Positions 11,513 to 22,599 of a stretch of DNA of 64,000 nt are shown here, piece after piece; position 1 is the stretch's first letter; every line of letters starts with the position of its first letter. Below the pieces are notes generated by a model. The model searched no databases. It worked only from the letters and a program-made list of their open reading frames with translations, and was not told the DNA's origin. The stretch is from Heterohyrax brucei. Its lineage: Eukaryota > Chordata > Mammalia > Hyracoidea > Procaviidae. A program made the position numbers and the translations under genes. Where the stretch lies: positions 43,388,501-43,452,500 of the forward strand of contig CM053164.1 in NCBI GenBank assembly GCA_028571685.1. The letters run 5' to 3'.

Positions 11513-11972
11513 TGTCTGAGTCCTCTAGTGCTGCTTTAAGAAAAATATCACAGGTGGGTGGGTGGCTTTGAAAAGAGGAAGTTTGTCACAGTCCAGTGGA
11601 CTAAAAGTCCAAATTCAGGGTGTCCACTCCAGGGGAAGGCTCTCTCTGCTGGCTCTGGAGGAAGGGTTTCGTCCTTGCCTTCCCCTGAACTGGAAGCTTC
11701 TGAAGCACAGGGACCCTGGTATGTTGCGTGCTCAGCTCCCAGCACTGCTTCTTGGCGGTATGAGGTTCCAGATCTCGCTTCTAGCTTCTTTATTTCTCAA
11801 GAGACCGTCTCACAATGTACCACATTGATTCTTCCCCCACCAACAAAACTGCCGTCCATCCTCTCTCGTTCGCACCATAGAGGCAGGGTTTACACCAAAC
11901 ACTGTACCAGGAATCATAGCCCAGCCAAATTTCTGCATACACTTTTTGGGGAACACAGTTCAATCCATGACA
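11513..11972 (-). mobile_element. solo LTR, ERVL-MaLR-like (copy 1)
   Basis: On the minus strand it reads TGTCATGGATTG… to …ACTCAGACA. It is flanked by a perfect 5-bp target duplication, CTCCC (11508-11512 and 11973-11977). The length is 460 bp. This is the longer-diverged subtype, like copies 2 and 3. The polyadenylation-signal region expected near the end of R is eroded. Confidence 0.88.
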
Positions 11973-11989
11973 CTCCCACCACTTCAGCT

Positions 11990-12395
11990 TCAGCTTTTCC
12001 CTCCTTCGGTCTATCCTTCCAGAGCTGTTTCAAGTATTCTTTTTAAAACACAAACCTCATCATGTCATTTTCTTATTTAGAATTTTTCTGTTATCCACAG
12101 GATACAACAAACTTCCTAGCTTAAGTACATCAAGGTTTTTTATGATGTGGTCCTTGAACTTGCCCAACTACATCTTTTACCAGCAGCCCCCACTAATATC
12201 CTGTATTTCAGCCTTCCTAAACTGTACAGAGTATGCCATGGACCTTTACACTGGTATCTTGTTCTCTCGTCCTGCCACTCCCTTATGTGTTCTGTTCCCG
12301 TCACTTGGATTTCTTTCAGCTAAGAACATGCCCCCTCCTTGAAAGCCTTATGGAACACCCAGTTTTTCCCTCATTAGCACCCCATCTTATCCTGC
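11990..12395 (+). mobile_element. L2 LINE fragment
   Basis: Sense L2-like text such as 'aacctcatcatgtcattttcttatttagaa', 'gatgtggtccttgaacttgcccaac' and 'cctgccactcccttatgtgttctgttcc', the usual diverged 3' portion of L2. Confidence 0.55.
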
Positions 12396-12399
12396 TATA

Positions 12400-12562
12400 G
12401 TGCTGGTGGTGCAGTGGTTAATAGATCAGTTGCTAACAAGAAGGCTGGCAGTTCAAGTCCACCAGCTGCTCCTTGAAAATCCTATGGAATAGTTCTGCTG
12501 TGTCCTGTAGGGTTGCTATGCATCAGAATTGACTCCATGGCAACAAGTTTGGGGTTTTTTTT
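12400..12562 (+). mobile_element. AfroSINE
   Basis: TGCTGGTGGTGCAGTGGTTA (A-box region), CAGTTCAAGTCCACCAG (B-box region), TATGGAATAGTTCTGCTG, and a tail of T-rich sequence after CCATGGCAACAAGTTTGG. Confidence 0.93.
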
Positions 12563-13490
12563 GGTCTTGTCCTACCTCTCGTATAACCCACTTTTATTGT
12601 AATAGTTTTGATCCAGGGGTGGTTTACTTGTTCTTCTTTCTCTCTTGACTGTTTTCAGGGTGTGGATCCCTGGTTCCTCCTCTGTTGGCCTGAAATATGC
12701 AGTAAAGCATTCACAGATACCCGTAGAGTGAGTGAATGAACCTGTGTTAATGAACCCTAAAGTAAGCCCAGAGGGAACTGTCCAGTCTAGTATGAGAATG
12801 GGAGTAACTGAAGACAGAAAAAGAGAAAAAGAATCTGCCACATCGTAGTGTCTATGTTACAGAGGCAGAGGTAGGTCTAGCCGTGGTTTAGGGAAAAAGC
12901 CCAATATGTTTTGTTAAGACACTGGGGAGATGCTTTGCTTTTTTGTTTTTTCTTTTTTTGGCACAGTTTGTGAAGCACATTTTGTATTATCACACAGACT
13001 TTCTGTACACTTACCAGCGTTTCATTCAAAAGAGACCCAAGAAACCCAGCTAAAGGGCCCAGTGTAGTCTGCTATCTTAATTGCATTCTTTCATGCTTCT
13101 TTAGTATAAACTCCTTCATTAAGTTGAATCTGCATTCCAAAGTGAACTAGAAATGTTAAGCTGTTAATAGCTTCCCTGTAGAACTACAACTTGCCAGGAT
13201 GCTTCAATACTTTCATCATCATTTATGCATCGTGAAATGTCACAATTTCTGTTCATAAGTACAAAACTGTAAATGTTCGTCAGTTGGTCTATCTTAAACC
13301 TGTTATTTGTTTCGAAATTAAAGAACTGTTCTCTACTCACTCAAGTCAGTAATAAAGTAAATCAGTTTGTAGTTCTTCTAAATGTGGTCATCTGCATTCT
13401 ATAATTGGTAGATTTCCAACAGTCACCCACACAGTAGTTATCATAACTAATATTTATAGTTTTTTATTTGTGGAACTTCTTTCTTTTTTT
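12563..13490. other. intron, nothing recognised
   Basis: A/T-rich. The minus frame at 12572-12841 has no recognisable domain. No repeat could be named. Confidence 0.4.
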
Positions 13491-13492
13491 TT

Positions 13493-14200
13493 TATGATTG
13501 AATGAAAGTGTACATTCCCATATAAATTTGCATGCCCACGTATATGCAGCCCCCACTGCTCTCCCTGCCTGGTGACAGCACACTCTTCCTCTCTGCTCCA
13601 TATGTGTCTGATCCTCCCAACAATCTCCTATCCCTTCCTCTCCACCCACTCCTCTACAGTAAAAGGTCAGCAAGACGACATCCTATAGACTCATAGAGCC
13701 ATAAAGTGCACACATGATATGGTCAGTCTGTGTCACCAAGCCCAATCCATTCGTGTCTGAAGAGTTGACCTCCCTTATGATTTATGGACAGGAGCAGCAT
13801 CAGGGCCAGAGGCCATGTTCCCAGGGGAACACTGAGACTCCTGGACCATCAATTGCAGTCTTTTAGTGGAGATCTCAGGATGCATCCCTTTTTATTCTTG
13901 TATTGCCAGTGAGACTCAACTTTGTGAGCTCCATCATGGCTATCTCTGGTGGTGGCTGGGCACCATCTGGTTCTGCTGGTCACAAGTCGATGTAGTCACC
14001 CACTCACGTGGGTCTCTCTGTCTTCTGGGTTCTCTTTCCCCCATGTCATTTTGGTCCATGGTGATCATCTGTTCCTGCTGAGTTTGGACCATTTGCTTTA
14101 CCCTCAGGTGGCAGCTTCGCAGCCTTTAAGACCCCAGATGCCGCTCACCAATGTGGGGTGCAGAAGGCTCTCTTAAGCAAAATTCTAATTGTGCCAATTT
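13493..14200 (-). mobile_element. L1 3' UTR, 5'-truncated copy
   Basis: A T run (antisense poly(A)) at 13494-13503 is followed by the lineage's L1 3' UTR in antisense, including the pyrimidine tract at 13611-13655 and 'cctttaagaccccagatgcc'. It matches the reverse complement of the L1 3' end at 43016-43486 and parts of the 3' UTR at 54.5 kb. No clear target duplication was found. Confidence 0.85.
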
Positions 14201-14587
14201 TTAACATAACATCTGAATCGTTCTATTTTTCGTATTCCCTTGAGAAACACTTTTGGTCTATTTCCTCACTGGGATCTTCCACTTCCTTTTGATTCATGTA
14301 GACCTCATTTAGTAAGTGACAAAGAGTTTTCAAAGCAGATTTGGATATAGCAGACAGGATGTAGTGACATCATGGAGTGTGGGAACCTGCTGCAGTTTGA
14401 GTGTGTCAGCAGGAGTAGTGGAAAGTGACGCTGGAGAGATATCTTGGTGAGGCTTAAATGCCTGGCCGCTGTAGACAGAGGAAGGACTTCTGAGCTGGGA
14501 GAAGGGTACAACATTAGAGCTGCTCAAAGTGAACCGTTTCTCCAGAGAGATTTTGCAGCAATCCTCTGTTTTCAGAGCTCCAAGTTG
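14201..14587. other. intron, unclassified
   Basis: No gene was found. Two overlapping minus frames at 14305-14527 are chance-like; the sequence may be an old repeat that could not be named. Confidence 0.35.
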
Positions 14588-14626
14588 TCCTCACTGTGAG
14601 TTGGAATTGACTTGACAGCAGTGGGT
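14588..14626 (+). mobile_element. AfroSINE 3' tail fragment
   Basis: 'cactgtgagttggaattgacttgacagcagtgggtt' is a SINE 3' end directly followed by a second SINE. Confidence 0.8.
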
Positions 14627-14808
14627 TTTGGTGATGCAGTGTTTAAAGCACTCGGCTGTCAACTCAGGTCAGCATTTCAAAGCCACAAGCCCCTCCCTGG
14701 GAGAAAGATGTAGTTGCTAAAGGTTTCTAACCTTGAAAACCCTACGGTGCAGTTCTTCTCTGTCCTACAGGATCATTGTGAATAGGAACTGGCTGTGGGC
14801 AGTGGGTT
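14627..14808 (+). mobile_element. AfroSINE, long form
   Basis: 'tggtgatgcagtgtttaaagcactcggctg' opens the element. It carries the longer middle segment ('ggagaaagatgtagttgc') and ends 'gaactggctgtgggcagtgggtt'. It lies head-to-tail with the fragment before it. Confidence 0.85.
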
Positions 14809-15237
14809 AAGTTGCCTGAGATTAGGTTCTGCGGGTAACATCAATATGCAAATCACAATATTTCTGATTAGTTCAAGTTGAGCGTAGCTAGTAGATTCCA
14901 TTCTGTCCTTTAGCACCTGTGATTTGATGCATTTTATGGGGGTGGGAGATAGTGCCAGTTGACAGAAATAACTTGGAAATAAACAATTGCCTAGTTGCCG
15001 TGAGCACCAGACAGTGTAAGCCAAGTGACCTGCTGGGTGGGTGGGTAGATGTAAAGGTATTGTTAGCTCCTAGGGTGCCTGTCCCTTCTGTCTTCAAACA
15101 CAGAACTACATGGGAAAAAATCTCTAACTCTCAGAACTTAAAGCAACCTGGAGACGAGAAGATTTAGCTTTAATAGGAAGAATAGCATGATAACGGAGAG
15201 AATATCAGAACAAGAGTCTGAAAGGGATAAAGAAAGA
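14809..15237. other. intron, nothing recognised
   Basis: No gene or nameable repeat. Short opposing frames at 14773-15167 show no domain. Confidence 0.4.
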
Positions 15238-15390
15238 GAAACTAACATGTATTGAGGACCTTCTTCATGCCTGCTTTGTGGTAGGCATCTTGACATATAC
15301 GCATTGCCGTCTTTATTTCTTGTACCAGTGGTTAGTGCACTGTTACATGGCTACAAGGTGCATGCTCAGACAATCAAAAATAACAAGCTG
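15238..15390 (+). mobile_element. MIR, fragment
   Basis: 'actaacatgtattgaggaccttcttcatgcctgctttgtggtaggcatcttgacata' follows the MIR pattern of a dimension statement, then 'gtgccaggcac…ctttacata'. Confidence 0.5.
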
Positions 15391-15688
15391 AGCTTGCATT
15401 TAAAGAGAATAGCTATTTTCCAAAAGCTGAGCAAACCTGTTTATTCCCATAACTCCCAAAATTGGCACATATGAGAAAAATAAAAGCATATAAACTCTGC
15501 ATTAAAAGAAAATTCTATAGCTACAAAACGATCATTATATTTGTGTAGTTTGTAAGTTGCTTGACAAACTTACAAAATATTTCATGTATCCAAATAGCAT
15601 GCTGTGATAAGTTTTTTCCTTTTTTTTTTGGCCTCTTTCAGCACTGGCACCTTACTGCTTTTCCTTCATTGGGTGAGGTTAAGGGAGG
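15391..15688. other. intron; small hairpin at 15547-15577
   Basis: TTTGTAAGTT and AACTTACAAA form a perfect 10-bp stem with a short loop. No gene. Confidence 0.5.
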
Positions 15689-16154
15689 TGTTTTAGTCAT
15701 CTAGTGCAGCTTTGACAGAATTACCACAAGTGGATGCCTTTGAAAATAGTAATTTTATTTTGTCACAGTCCGGTAGGCTGGAAGTCCAAATTCAGAGTGT
15801 CAGTTTCAGGGGAAGGCTTTCTCCATTGGCTCTGGAGGAAGGTCCTTGTTGTCAGTGTTCCCCTGGACTGGAAGCTTCTGAGGCACAGTGAGCCTTGTCC
15901 CTTCCAAAGGGCACACTCTGCTCCCAACACTGCTCTCTTGGTGGTATGAGGTCCCCAGATCTCTGCTTGCTTCCCTTTCCTTTATATCTCAAGAGACTGC
16001 CTCAAGGCACAAGACCGTCTTACACATTGGACCCTGCTGCACCGATGCAACTGCTGCCCTTTGTTATCACCAGAGGGGCAGGTTTTACATCACATAGGAA
16101 CATCACACAATACGAGGAATCATGGCCTAGCCGGGGGAACACAATTCAATCCTT
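15689..16154 (-). mobile_element. solo LTR, ERVL-MaLR-like (copy 2), one end lost
   Basis: On the + strand it runs TGTTTTAGTCATCTAGTGCAGC to ACACAATTCAATCCTTG. The final bases expected at the LTR 5' end are replaced by G-rich sequence, so the target duplication cannot be scored. Same subtype as copies 1 and 3. Confidence 0.85.
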
Positions 16155-16168
16155 GGGGGTGGGGAGCT

Positions 16169-16965
16169 GTAGAGGACAGACTGCAAGGTGCTGCCAGGCC
16201 ATGGTGTTGCCAAACTAAAGCAAGTTTGTTCCACCTGTCACTGTAGCCAAAAATTCAGAGACGGCGATGGGTTCAAGGAATGCTTTATTAGCAGATAAGG
16301 CAGCAGGTCTGCGGGGAGCAATGAGAATAGCTTCTCCAAAAATGGTCCCACTTGGGTTCCATTTTTAGAAGTTTTTATAGCCAGATTTCAAAGGGATTGA
16401 CATGTGAAGATGGTCACAGAACAATAACTGGGAGTCACAAGATTCCATTACATCATAATATTCAATTACATCTTATCAAACAGTGTGAATTACCCAAAAT
16501 TTCATCATCTCTCTGAGGTCTTAATTGATTTTACTTCCCTGGAAGTAGGGAGTGGAATGTTAATTCCTGTTAATTCAGTCTGAGGTGATAATTGAGGCAG
16601 AGGATGGAATGTAGTTTAATAACCTAAGTGACCTTTGTGAGATTCTTATATTCACCAATGCTGGGTGGGCTGCTTTGCCATTTCAGGTCCACCAAAGATA
16701 AGGCAAGAAGGCCAGAAAATAGTGCAGTGGCCAAGCTGCAGCTGAGCCAAGCAATTCAGGCAGTTGCTCTAGCAAAGCTTTCTTAGTGTAGGCATTTGGC
16801 ACTTCTTTGTTCCAAAAGTCCTTTCTGGGTTCTGACTAAGGTCTAGAATTCCATAGTATATGCAATAAGTATTTGAATAGCCCAGGGCTAAAGCTCTCTT
16901 TTTAGCACTTAATTCTTAAAATTTTAGTCTCCAGTACTTATCACCTATATTAATCCATTTAATAA
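16169..16965 (-). mobile_element. putative ERV LTR or related remnant
   Basis: A block starting TGTAGAGG on the + strand contains GCTTTATTAG, which is an AATAAAGC signal on the minus strand about 120 bp from the block's end. That fits an antisense LTR. The right boundary is hidden by an AfroSINE and the family is not recognised. It might be an unrelated repeat. Confidence 0.3.
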
Positions 16966-16971
16966 TTTACA

Positions 16972-17146
16972 ACCAAACCACAAAAATAAACACACTGCCA
17001 TAAAGTTGATTCTGACTCATAGCAACTCTACAGGACAGAGTAGAGAACTGTCCCGTAGAGTTTCCAAGGAGTGTCTGGTGGATTCAAACTGCCAAACCTT
17101 TTGACCAGCAGCCGTAGCACTTGCCTACTGTGCCATCAGGGTTTCC
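16972..17146 (-). mobile_element. AfroSINE
   Basis: Antisense copy with AAGTTGATTCTGACTCATAG, AGGACAGAGTAGAGAACTG and CTACTGTGCCATCAGGGTTTCC. A-rich sequence at its left end is its tail. Confidence 0.92.
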
Positions 17147-17200
17147 AAATTTACAACAGGGTATGTTAATTGTGAGTAAAGGAAAACCCTTTCTGCTTAG

Positions 17201-17278
17201 GCACACAGGGCAACATAATCATTTTCAAAAGTCACAGTAGCACACAGGGCAACATACTAGTTTTCAAAAGTCAGAGTA
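17201..17278. repeat. 39-bp tandem duplication, two copies
   Basis: Units 17201-17239 and 17240-17278 share GCACACAGGGCAACATA and TTTTCAAAAGTCA. They differ at about four positions. Confidence 0.9.
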
Positions 17279-17543
17279 GGTTGAATAGCCAAATCACAAT
17301 AAGAGCAAAGACACAGCAGGCCAAAAACCATGGGAACTGACGGTGTGAATGCTGCCAGAACTTTCTTGTCTGGCATCTCTTCTCACAGCGTGATGACTCT
17401 GCTCTCGTAACACTACAGGCTGGCATCTCCATGTATGGGATGTGGTTGCTAACAGCATTTGCTGCCTCTAGAGAAGGACTAGACTGGACTTGGCTCCCAA
17501 ATTCACAACTCTTGAGGAAAGGACCCACCTTGTCCTTATTCAT
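17271..17543 (-). other. unassigned 90-codon open frame with hydrophobic C-terminus
   Basis: The frame has a polar, Ser/Cys-rich body and ends with a strongly hydrophobic stretch (Trp-Phe-Leu-Ala-Cys-Cys-Val-Phe-Ala-Leu-Ile-Val-Ile-Trp-Leu). The layout is that of a tail anchor or a retroviral envelope C-terminus. It lies directly upstream, on the minus strand, of the putative LTR block at 16.2-17.0 kb, which hints at an ERV remnant, but no diagnostic motif is present. It could equally be chance. No promoter or Kozak support was found. Confidence 0.2.
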
Positions 17544-18707
17544 ATTTATTCCACATGGGCTTCAGTAAAAATAAACATTAAAAGTACTATTGTTTTAATT
17601 TCTTTTGTTGGACTCTTGGATAAAGATATAGAACAAGATTTGAATTAGAAGGTGTGGGTAAAACCACCACAGAGATATCTGAAGATGTTGTTCCATACAA
17701 TTTGTAAAACAATTGCAGAAATGAGTGCCTTTAAAGTAAGCCCGGCAAAAGCTTTTAATCAAACTCATTAGGAACACAGTTGTTAGAACAACAGTCAAAA
17801 CCTCACACTCCTAGATTCCTTCTTTCCAAAACTCTAGTGGGTAGAGAAGGTGGTAGAAGAGAGGAAACAGTGTTTGCTTCCAGTTGGAATCCTGGCTGTG
17901 TTACAGAGATTCCTGCCTGCCCAGCCTTTCTGCTCTCCTGGAGAGAGAGCTCTGCTTCACACACCTTTTGGAGTAATGCTGTGACTATTCAGGGAAAGTT
18001 GGTGTTTTGCAAGGACCTCGCTGTTAGCTTATAATAGCTGACGGAATAGTTTCTGACCAGCTGAGTCATGATCATCAATATTTTAAAAGAGCTAGGATTT
18101 TCTTTTTTCCACAGTTTATTTGTGCAACATGTGTTTCAATTTAGTTTTATAAACAGCAGCTCTAAACAATGTACTAGAGTAAGTACAGCTTCACAAGCAG
18201 ATTCCTGCATAAAGGAGAGTAATGAAATGGTCTTTATTTATGAAAATAGTAAGCAAGATTAAAAAAAGGAACACACACACCAAAATTCTATCCCATACTC
18301 TAACATGACATCTAGAAGTGATGAACTCAAGATGTCACTTTGGTAAATATGGGCAGGTGGCAACAGCTCTAGACTTGTGTCCTGTACTGACCCTGTAAGC
18401 GCTGGCTATTTCAAATACATTGCAGTTATACTTTCCTGACCTGACCATCAGCTCTTCTTATTTTCACAGAGTGTAGTTAGTTAATCACAGAATGTGCCTA
18501 AATATACATTATTGAAGCAAGGTTGATATTATGGTCTTAGAATCCCATAGCCCTTATTGACATCTGTATAGAAGCTACCTCCTTCTTAGTGACTCTCTGT
18601 AAAGGTATCAAACAAATGCATTTTATGTAGCATAGTGTCTTTTGGATACCCATTATCTGCCCGATACAGGCAGGGTAGTCTACTCTGGGTAATAAAATGA
18701 AAATATC
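17544..18707. other. intron, nothing recognised
   Basis: No gene or nameable repeat. Short frames at 17595-17798 (-), 17780-18034 (+) and 18068-18262 (+) show no domain. Confidence 0.4.
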
Positions 18708-18893
18708 CAATTGCTGGTGAGTAGGCTTTCACTCACAGCAGCCCTATAGGAACTGCCCTATTGGGTTACCGAGGCTGTAATTGTTCTGAAAGCAGACAGC
18801 CACATCTTTCTCCAGTGGAGCGTAGTTTGTAGATTCAAACCACTGACTTTCTGGTTAGCAGCTGAGAGCTTAACCATTGTGCCACCCGGGCTC
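18708..18893 (-). mobile_element. AfroSINE, long form
   Basis: Antisense copy with 'agcagccctataggaactgcc', the long-form insert 'gaaagcagacagccacatctttctcc', and CCATTGTGCCACCCGGGCTCC. Confidence 0.9.
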
Positions 18894-19094
18894 CTTACTC
18901 TGGGTAATAATAGAATAAAAAATAGTTCCTTTAGTTGCTTATAGCTATTTAGAGGATACAGAACTTAGACAGTAAATGGAGAACAATTAAATATGTAGCA
19001 ACTTTAAATCCCTGATTTCTTTTCTGTGCATGTGCTTTTAAGTTTCTATACCTTTCTTTGACCATTGATACTGAGTCTTTTTTGTGCCCAGCAG

Positions 19095-19299
19095 TGTGCT
19101 AGGGGGTATAACATCATGGTTAAGAAGGCAAGATCTGAATGAACATACATGAGTTCAAACTCATCACTATTTAATAGCTGCGTGACCTTAGGCAAGTTAT
19201 TTTAATCTCTCAGCCTCAGTTTCCTTATCTGCAAGCAATAATAACACCACTGCCTACACTATAAGGTTGTTATGGGGATTTACATGATGTAATGCATAT
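19095..19299 (+). mobile_element. MIR
   Basis: Core MIR text is clear: 'gagttcaaactcatcactatttaatagctgcgtgaccttaggcaagttattttaatctctcagcctcagtttccttatctgcaa', followed by 'ataaggttgttatggggatt'. Confidence 0.92.
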
Positions 19300-19458
19300 A
19301 ACCAAAGCCCACTGCCATAGAGTCAGTTCTGACATATAGTGACGCTGTGGGACAGACTAGAACTGCCCCATAACGTTTCCAAGGAGTACCTGGTGAATTG
19401 AATTTGCCGACCTTCCCGTTAGTAGCCATAACTGTTAACCACTATGCCACCAGCACTA
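19300..19458 (-). mobile_element. AfroSINE
   Basis: Antisense short form inserted at the end of the MIR: CATAGAGTCAGTTCTGACAT, GGACAGACTAGAACTGCCCC, CCACTATGCCACCAGCAC. Confidence 0.92.
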
Positions 19459-20785
19459 AGTGACTGTTGTAAACACCCAGTAAATGTCAGCCGTTATTAT
19501 TACATGTGATAGGAAGTAGAAGAGCTACTCCCTCACCGGAAAAAATTTACTCTGGAGCACATACGCTGCTCAAAACAGTGTGGGGAATTAATAAAACAGT
19601 GTGTTGGAAACTATGAAGGGCAAGCATAGATCAGATTTTAGTTGAAACGAATCTTAGTGGAGGAGTGAGATTGCAATTAGTAGAGTTAAAGAAATTAAAG
19701 CAACACCAATTAAGGAAAGGAGAGAAAGAACTTTTTGACAAGGGGAATGACAGGTGCAAATGACAGATCTTAGTCAAGATCTAGTAAGATATATGGGGAG
19801 TGGCCTAATTTGTCTGGAAAGTAGGAGAATCTTTTTATTCCCATTTTTTATATGGAGAAACCAAGTCATAAGTACTTCTCGTAAGGGCTGTCTTCATAGA
19901 GGTATCAAGAGAATTTTTAACCCAGAACTCAGTGTGCGGTGGCAGTAGGTCGTAAATAGGCGTTTGGAACTCCCAGCCCAGTGTTGAAATGCTCGCTGCA
20001 CGGAAAGGAGGGCTCAGGGGCTGAGAGTCACCCTAACAAGCAAAAGAGCCATTCACTGCGAATGTGTTCGTTGCTTCATCTCTACCATGCAACGTTGCTT
20101 CCTTGTGGATTTGTTTTGCTTTCTGATTGTAATTCTTTCCCTGACACTTGTACATTTCCTGGTAGTTTATGAAGACGAAATGACCTGAGTTCTGTAATGA
20201 GAAATGTCATGATTGGACAGAGACCTCTTCACAGTGAGACTGCAGTCTTGTATAAATCATTTTCCATGTTCTTAAATACTTTTTCCGCTTAGATCTAATT
20301 CTTTCCTAACATATTAATTGTTATGTCTTAATGCCAATATAATCTGAATTCAGATTTTGATTGGGACTGCTTATGCTGCTGTGAGTCCATGCAGTAAGTT
20401 TGGTTTGGCATGGTATGACCCAGTAGAACACAGGGAGTCAAGAGAATTTTTATCCTGAGTCTGTCTTAAGTAATGAGAGACCACTGCTCATTCTCCCTAA
20501 GGCCATTTTTAACCACCTTCTTGGAACTTTCATTTTCTCTCCACTCCCTCGCTTTATTTTTTATTTTCTTTACCTTGCTTTATTTTTACTATATATTTTA
20601 CCTATTTTATTAATGAGTGAGTGGTAGCACCCGGAGGGTCTTGTTTTCTCCTACTTGAAAAAACATGGCTTGGAAAATCTAAGTCTATATAATTTCATGG
20701 TGGTGTATCTGTATTATCAAAATACTGGAGCCACAAAGTAGAAACATTACTTGGCACATAAAATTCTGTAGGATAAGGTTCTGTT
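19459..20785. other. intron, nothing recognised
   Basis: No gene was found. Short frames at 19754-19948 and 19981-20172 are chance-like. Confidence 0.4.
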
Positions 20786-21012
20786 GGTTGTTATTGTGAG
20801 GTGCTGTTGAGTCGTTTCTGACTTGTAGCGACCATATCTATAACGGAACGAAACACTGCCCAGTCCTCCCCAGTGCGTCCAGTCACTGTTCGCTTCAGTC
20901 TGTTGTTGTGCCACCGTGTGAGTCCGTCTCCCTGAGGACCTTCTTCTTTGTCGCTGACACTCTACTTTACCAAGCATGATGTCCTTCTAGGGACTGATCC
21001 TTCTTCATAATA
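20786..21012 (-). mobile_element. RTE-clade LINE 3' end (left part, split)
   Basis: Antisense RTE 3' end: 'gttattgtgaggtgctgttgagtcgtttctgac', 'aacgaaacactgcccagtcctccc', 'ctctactttaccaagcatgatgtcc'. It stops at the mariner derivative and resumes at 21546. Confidence 0.9.
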
Positions 21013-21545
21013 TAAGGTCTGACAATTAAGTTAGTCAACTGAATTGCTCTTAAGTGCAATATATTTCACTGCTGAGTATCCTACAGTCACCTTTGAAGTA
21101 CTCCCCTTGGGAAGTTATGCACCAATGCCCTTGCCTAGTCCACCAATCAAAACAGTTCTTTCTGGAATGACCATTGTGCACAGCGGCATGGTGGCAAGTT
21201 TGTGAACTGAACTGTAGAGTTGTCTGTGAGGGAGTTTTTAACCAGTAAACAAATAACTGCATTGGAACACCCTCCCTACTTATCTGATCTGGGCTCCAAT
21301 GACTTTTTTCTTTACCCAAAGATAAAGGAAATATTTAAAGGAAGACATTTTGATAATACAATGGCAGCTCTGATGGCCATTCCAGAAAAAGAGTTCCAAA
21401 ATTGTTTTGAAGGGTGGACTGGGTGGTGGCCCTGGTGCATAGCTTCCCAAGAGAAGGACTTCAAAGGTGACTGTTGTGATATTCAGCAATGAGGTATTGT
21501 TGCGCTTTTTCTAGGATGAGTTCACGAACTTCATTGGCAGTCCTC
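21013..21545 (+). mobile_element. palindromic mariner derivative, complete copy
   Basis: The 533-bp element is flanked by TA on both sides (21011-21012 and 21546-21547). Its ends are TAAGGTCTGACAATTAAG and, inverted, TGAGGACTGCCAATGAAG. The right arm keeps a decayed mariner transposase C-terminal frame (21220-21492, + strand) with Pro-Pro-Tyr…Asp-Leu…Asn-Asp-Phe-Phe-Leu and a Cys-Ile-Ala-Ser-Gln block. The left arm (about 21013-21180) is an inverted copy of the same 3' terminal region, so the minus frame at 21050-21319 shows the same C-terminus. There is no N-terminal or first-two-catalytic-Asp region. It cannot make transposase and could move only in trans. Confidence 0.92.
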
Positions 21546-21720
21546 ATACATGCAAAGCGTATGAGATGTAATCCTGCCAGTTTGGCTTCTCAGGAGCATT
21601 GCAGTTGTGCTTCTTCCAGGATGGATGTGTTCATTGATTCTGTTGTGGACGTTTTAATTTGCTCACAGCTTTCCAAAACCTTAGCAATCATGATTATTTC
21701 CAAGTGTAGCTTAATATGAT
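21546..21720 (-). mobile_element. RTE-clade LINE 3' end (right part, split)
   Basis: Continuation of the RTE at 20786-21012: 'catgcaaagcgtatgagatgtaatcctgcc', 'ctcaggagcattgcagttgtgcttcttcc'. Removing the mariner copy restores the RTE order, apart from about two bases. Confidence 0.85.
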
Positions 21721-21774
21721 ACCAGCAACTCAAAAGAGTGCTTACGTGATTTTCAATATAATCTATCCACCACC

Positions 21775-21980
21775 ACCACTAGTTGCCGTCAGTTTTGACT
21801 CATGGTGACCCCATACGTGTCACAGTAAAATAGTGTGTCTTAGGGTTTCAGTGGCTGATTTTGGAAAAAGATCACCAGACCTTCTTTTTGAGGTGCACTT
21901 GGCTTTATAGGCAGACTCAAACTTGCAACCTTTTGTTTAGCAGCCTAGTGCCTTAGCAGTTTGCACCACCCAGGGACTCC
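21775..21980 (-). mobile_element. AfroSINE, older variant
   Basis: Antisense copy of a distinct subtype with 'catggtgaccccatacgtgtcacag', 'gatcaccagaccttctttttgaggtg' and 'gtttgcaccacccagggactcc'. It differs from the common short form in the middle and at the 5' end. Confidence 0.88.
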
Positions 21981-22599
21981 TATATAATAGCTTAATTATA
22001 GTTGTTATACCCACAAATCAGTTTTGATAGTAATGGTTACAGCTTTATTGTCTTTTTGAATTGAGAAACACAAGGGCTTTTTACTGTTTCATGTGTGACC
22101 TGTGGTTTATAATATTTATGGTTTAGTTATCTCTTATCATCAATTAGTTAGTTGGTAGTTTGTACCTGTATTGACACTTCTGTTCTCAACATATAGGTGG
22201 CTGTTCAGTCGCTGCTATCTGTGTTTGGAATAATTAGCACTAAAAGGGTGCAATATAATGATAAATAGTACTTTTATTCACTTTCATTTCCAAAGTTAAT
22301 TGTTGCTTTTTTTCTATATCCTTTTGATAGTTACAAAGAACCCCAGTTGAAATTAGTTATATAAAGACATTATTATGATCTAAACAGAAGTGTTGATTTT
22401 TATTAGTAGGTGTATCCTTTGCTGATATATACTTAAGATTTGAGGTTTTTCCAATAAAATCTTAAGTAGCTATAAACTTAAGGAACTAAAGAAATCAATA
22501 TTGAAAATCTTAACCGAAAGTGTTTTCTGTTTATTTCTGTTAGTTTTAGACTATGAATTTTGAAACTCCAAATATTCCTCAGTTTAGAAAAACAAGTTC
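21981..22599. other. intron, nothing recognised
   Basis: A/T-rich; no gene or nameable repeat. Confidence 0.4.

Noticed and set aside
11558..12046. The 162-codon + frame as a gene
   Set aside because: It lies almost wholly within solo LTR copy 1 on the non-coding strand and runs on into flanking sequence.
17201..17278. CRISPR-like or satellite array
   Set aside because: There are only two adjacent units with no spacers; a simple tandem duplication explains it.
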